A stretch of 64,000 nucleotides of DNA from Flavobacterium sp. Leaf82 (GTDB lineage Bacteria; Bacteroidota; Bacteroidia; Flavobacteriales; Flavobacteriaceae): the NCBI RefSeq assembly GCF_001422725.1, contig NZ_LMMA01000035.1, forward strand, positions 124,001 through 188,000. The letters are read 5' to 3'. This document shows positions 60,954 through 64,000 of the stretch, piece by piece. Below the pieces are notes generated by a model, which did no database searches, was not told the DNA's origin, and worked only from the letters and a program-made list of their open reading frames with translations. Position numbers and translations under genes: made by a program. Every line of letters begins with the position of its first letter. Within the stretch, counting starts at the first letter, position 1.

Positions 60954-62954
60954 ATGATTCAGCTTAAAAAATATATAGCATTCGTTTTCTTCAGCATTTG
61001 TTTTAGTATTAATGCTCAAAACACCTATAAAAACTGGTCAGATATAATTCGTAAAAATGATGCAGTCTGGTTTGGTACAGATGAAGCAAAAAAAATAGCC
61101 GAAAATGTTTTGCTTTACCAAAGAAACATTGGCGGATGGGCAAAAAACATCCAGATGCAAAATCCGCTAAATGAAACAGAAAAACAAAAGCTGATTGCAT
61201 TAAAAAGTGACTTACATGAAATTACCACAGATAATGGAGCAACATCTCAGGAAATGCTTTTCATGTCAAAAATGTACGCACAGACTAAAGACGATCGTTA
61301 TAAAGAATCTTTTTTAAAAGGGCTAAATTACTTACTTGAAGCACAATATGACAACGGTGGATGGCCTCAGTTTTATCCATTAAAAAAAGGATACTACACA
61401 CATATTACCTATAATGATGATTCGATGGTAAATATCATGAACATCATGAAACAAGTGAGTGAACAAACAGATTTTTACAGCATAAAACCAACAAAGGAAA
61501 TTGTAGAAAAAGCCAAAAAATCGTTTGATAAAGGAATAGATTGTATCTTAAAAACGCAATACAAACAAAACGGGGTTTTAACGGTTTGGTGCGCACAGCA
61601 TGACGAATTTACACTGGCTCCGGCAAATGCAAGAGCTTTTGAACTGGCGTCGCTTAGCGGATATGAATCTGCTAAAATTGTATTGCTACTAATGTCAATA
61701 GAGAAACCATCAGCAGAAATAATTACGGCAGTTAAAAGTGCATACGCCTGGTTTGAAAAAACAAAAATAACCAATCTCGAAGAGAAAAGAGTACTGAATG
61801 ATGCCGGAAAAATCATAGACAAAAAAATGATTCCTACCCAAAATGCAGCTCCTCTCTGGGCTAGATTTATGGAATTGGATAACAATGAACCATTCTTTTG
61901 TGATCGTGACGGAATCAAGAAAAAAACACTTGATGAAATTGGTGCTGAAAGACGAAACGGCTATTCATGGTATACAGATGCTCCTAAAGAAGTCCTGAAA
62001 AAATATGCGGCATGGGCAATTAAAAACGGTACAAAAGTTCCCGATTCAGAAAAAAAAAATAGTAGTCTAATTACTGTTGCACAAGATGGTTCCGGAGATT
62101 TTACTAAAATTCAGGATGCTGTTTACGCGTGTCCCGCATTTCCTTATGAGAAAGTTACTATTTATGTCAAAAACGGAATCTATAACGAAAAAGTCCGAAT
62201 TCCAGAATGGAATACCAAGGTCGTTTTACAAGGAGAAAGCAAAGAACAAACAATTATAACTTTTGATGATAATTTCTCGAAAGTCGGTTTAGGGCGAAAC
62301 AGTACTTTTTACACCCCAACGGTTTTAGTTGAAGCAGACGATTTTTCAGCTTCCAACTTAACCATTAAAAACACTTCAGGAGATAAAGGTCAGGCAATTG
62401 CATTATCAGTTGTAGCAAATCGTGCTAAAATTTCAAACTGTAATATTTTAGGAAATCAGGATACTCTATACTTATCAGGAAAAGAAGCAAAACAATATTT
62501 TAAAGATTGTTATATCGAAGGAACAACTGATTTTATTTTTGGAAGTGCGACGGCATTATTTGAAAATTGTGAAATTCACAGCATAAAAAGTTCTTATATC
62601 ACAGCAGCTTCAACACCTCAGGATACAGCTTTTGGTTTTGTTTTTATAAATTGCAAACTTACAGCAGAACCTTTAGCAACAGCAGTTTATTTAGGAAGAC
62701 CTTGGCGTATTTATGCTAAAACCGTTTATATAAATTGCGATATGGGAAAACATATCAAACCCGAAGGCTGGGAAAACTGGTCAAAACCTGAAGCCGAAAA
62801 GAATACTTTCTATGCTGAATACAATTGTAAAGGCGAAGGATTTCAGCCTAAAAAAAGAGTAGTTTGGTCACACCAGCTTTCAAAGAAAGAAGCCCAAAAA
62901 TATACTATAGAAAATATTCTAAAAGATTCAATTTTAAATTGGTATTCGAAATAA
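60954..62954 (+). CDS. PL10 pectate lyase - CE8 pectin methylesterase fusion
   Basis: A 666-residue bifunctional pectinase with signal peptide ending near residue 21 (SINAQ). Residues about 25-350 are a PL10 (Pel-15E-like) alpha/alpha barrel: AVWFGTDEAKKIAENVLLYQRNIGGWAKNI, YDNGGWPQFYPLKKGYYTHITYNDDSMVNIM, FTLAPANARAFELASLSGYES. From about 368 (LITVAQDGSGDFTKIQDAV) it is a CE8 beta-helix with D503 in GNQDTLY, D526 in GTTDFIFG and R582 in LGRPW, the esterase's Asp/Asp/Arg set. The esterase strips methyl groups so that the lyase can cleave the polygalacturonate, giving unsaturated ends for GH105. Confidence 0.94.
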   Translation: MIQLKKYIAFVFFSICFSINAQNTYKNWSDIIRKNDAVWFGTDEAKKIAENVLLYQRNIGGWAKNIQMQNPLNETEKQKLIALKSDLHEITTDNGATSQEMLFMSKMYAQTKDDRYKESFLKGLNYLLEAQYDNGGWPQFYPLKKGYYTHITYNDDSMVNIMNIMKQVSEQTDFYSIKPTKEIVEKAKKSFDKGIDCILKTQYKQNGVLTVWCAQHDEFTLAPANARAFELASLSGYESAKIVLLLMSIEKPSAEIITAVKSAYAWFEKTKITNLEEKRVLNDAGKIIDKKMIPTQNAAPLWARFMELDNNEPFFCDRDGIKKKTLDEIGAERRNGYSWYTDAPKEVLKKYAAWAIKNGTKVPDSEKKNSSLITVAQDGSGDFTKIQDAVYACPAFPYEKVTIYVKNGIYNEKVRIPEWNTKVVLQGESKEQTIITFDDNFSKVGLGRNSTFYTPTVLVEADDFSASNLTIKNTSGDKGQAIALSVVANRAKISNCNILGNQDTLYLSGKEAKQYFKDCYIEGTTDFIFGSATALFENCEIHSIKSSYITAASTPQDTAFGFVFINCKLTAEPLATAVYLGRPWRIYAKTVYINCDMGKHIKPEGWENWSKPEAEKNTFYAEYNCKGEGFQPKKRVVWSHQLSKKEAQKYTIENILKDSILNWYSK

Positions 62955-63148
62955 GAAAAAAAGGGCAAGCTGGGTTTATTTTGAAATAAAAAAATAATAG
63001 AAATGGCTCAATTTGCGCAACAATTTTCAGCTTCAGGTTTTTCAATGATGAAGCAAATTGATACAGTCTTGTTTTATAAAGTAAAAAAAGATCCGCGAAA
63101 ACCAGTTCAATCCGTTAAAACCCGTGGGCAAAATATAAAAAAACAATT

Positions 63149-64000
63149 ATGAATTTTAAGTATCTTATTTTTCTGTTCGTTGCATGGACTTCTTTTGCTC
63201 AGCATAACGAATTTCCATCAGCAAAAGTAGATTCTATTGTTAATAGAATTCAGCTTCCTGTGATTCCTTCGTATCAAATCAATGTTTTAAAATTGGGAGC
63301 TAAAGGAGATTCTGTAACGAATAATAAAGCTGCATTTGACAAGGCGATGGCACTGTGTAAAAAGAATAATGGCGGAACTATAATTGTACCCAAAGGCATT
63401 TATAAAATTAATGGACCAATACATTTTGTTAGCAATGTCAATCTTAAAATAGAAAAAGGCGCAAAGATCAAATTCAGCGACAAACCAGAAGATTATTTAC
63501 CAATGGTTTTAACCAGTTGGGAAGGTACAATGCTGTATAATTACAGTCCGTTAATCTATGCATATCAATGTACTAATATTGCCATAACAGGCGAAGGTAC
63601 CATTGACGGAGAAGGAGGAAAGACCTGGAAAAGTTTTAAAGCCAAAGAAACGGCAGGGAAGAATTTAAGCCGTGACATGAATCATAACAATACCCCGTTA
63701 AAAGACAGAAAATTAGGCGACGGTTATTTTTTACGTCCGCAAATGATACAGTTTTTCAATTGTACCAATATTTTGGTCGAGAATATCCGCATAGAAAATT
63801 CCCCTTTTTGGTGTCTGCATTTACTAAAATCGCAAAGTATTACCGTTCGTGGAGTCAGTTATAAATCATTAAATTATAATAATGACGGAATCGATCCTGA
63901 ATATGCAAAAGATGTTTTAATCGAAAATGTGACCTTTGATAATGGTGATGATAATGTCGCTATTAAGGCCGGAAGAGATCATGAAGGAAGAGCAAATTCA
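63149..64000 (+). CDS. GH28 polygalacturonase-type hydrolase, second copy (partial, cut by window end)
   Basis: 284 residues are visible. The signal peptide MNFKYLIFLFVAWTSFAQ is followed by INVLKLGAKGDSVTNNKAAFDKAMALCKKNNGGTIIVPKGIYK, the GH28 opening. Two of the catalytic acids are present (N245-D246-G-I-D250 and G266-D267-D268); the GHG and RIK motifs fall beyond the edge. It is clearly related to the GH28 at 46953 (shared YNYSPLIYA, GDGYFLRPQMIQFF, ENSPFWCLHLL pattern) but lacks its lipobox, so it is probably periplasmic or secreted. The preceding 195 bp contain an AAATCTGC-type fragment. Confidence 0.92.
   Translation, partial: MNFKYLIFLFVAWTSFAQHNEFPSAKVDSIVNRIQLPVIPSYQINVLKLGAKGDSVTNNKAAFDKAMALCKKNNGGTIIVPKGIYKINGPIHFVSNVNLKIEKGAKIKFSDKPEDYLPMVLTSWEGTMLYNYSPLIYAYQCTNIAITGEGTIDGEGGKTWKSFKAKETAGKNLSRDMNHNNTPLKDRKLGDGYFLRPQMIQFFNCTNILVENIRIENSPFWCLHLLKSQSITVRGVSYKSLNYNNDGIDPEYAKDVLIENVTFDNGDDNVAIKAGRDHEGRANS

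Noticed and set aside
61475..61918. 147-codon minus-strand open frame inside the PL10-CE8 gene
   Set aside because: The sense protein has clear catalytic motifs through this region; the antisense product resembles no family.
63003..63152. A 49-codon open frame just before the second GH28 gene
   Set aside because: It overlaps the GH28 start, has no family resemblance, and includes the AAATCTGC/AAACCCGTGGG-type intergenic fragment seen elsewhere; judged non-coding.

Overview
The window is AT-rich chromosomal DNA from a Bacteroidetes bacterium, almost certainly a Flavobacterium or close relative. The signs are a SusC/SusD pair, TonB-dependent receptors, Bacteroidetes-type promoters (TTTG, about 19 nt, then TAnnTTTG), lipoprotein signals without a rich Shine-Dalgarno, and the DUF4374, DUF4386 and DUF4861 families. 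No rRNA, tRNA, CRISPR array, complete insertion sequence or prophage was seen.

Layout. 1-3.0 kb: a truncated OmpR-type response regulator, an ArsR/SRPBCC pair, a small unknown gene behind a strongly structured leader, and a DJ-1/PfpI protein. 3.1-7.0 kb: an accessory-looking stretch rich in palindromic repeats, with a frameshifted membrane/coiled-coil gene, an orphan protein with a CoiA-like zinc cluster, and a small secreted protein. 7.1-14.9 kb: an RND efflux operon (tolC-like, pump, adaptor) divergent from a LytS/LytTR two-component pair. 15-26.3 kb: mixed metabolic and regulatory genes (DUF4386, two PepSY-like secreted paralogues, two SDR oxidoreductases with an AraC regulator, a 2H phosphoesterase, a porin-amidohydrolase pair, an isochorismatase-like hydrolase, a receiver-like orphan) and a 430-bp tandem repeat.

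26.3-32.6 kb: an AraC regulator divergent from a TonB receptor, a DUF4374 surface lipoprotein and a PepSY membrane protein. This trio matches the XusABC xenosiderophore uptake system of Bacteroides thetaiotaomicron.

32.7-64 kb: a large pectin utilisation region. The cytoplasmic part (34-45.3 kb) holds two hexuronate-type MFS transporters, kduI, kduD, uxaC, kdgK, kdgA, uxaB and uxaA. Together these take free galacturonate (UxaC-UxaB-UxaA) and unsaturated uronate (KduI-KduD) to KDG, then to pyruvate and glyceraldehyde-3-phosphate (KdgK-KdgA). The envelope part (47-64 kb) has a GH28, SusC, SusD, an esterase, a DUF4861 protein, three tandem GH105 unsaturated-uronyl hydrolases, a GH43, a PL10-CE8 lyase/methylesterase fusion and a second GH28 cut by the window edge. 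A LacI regulator sits between the halves. Three promoters (33.97, 37.01 and 46.90 kb) carry the same 14-bp palindrome, TGYAATCGATTACA, immediately after the -7 element, and a weaker copy lies beside lacI. This gives a sequence-level model in which one repressor couples depolymerisation, uptake and catabolism.
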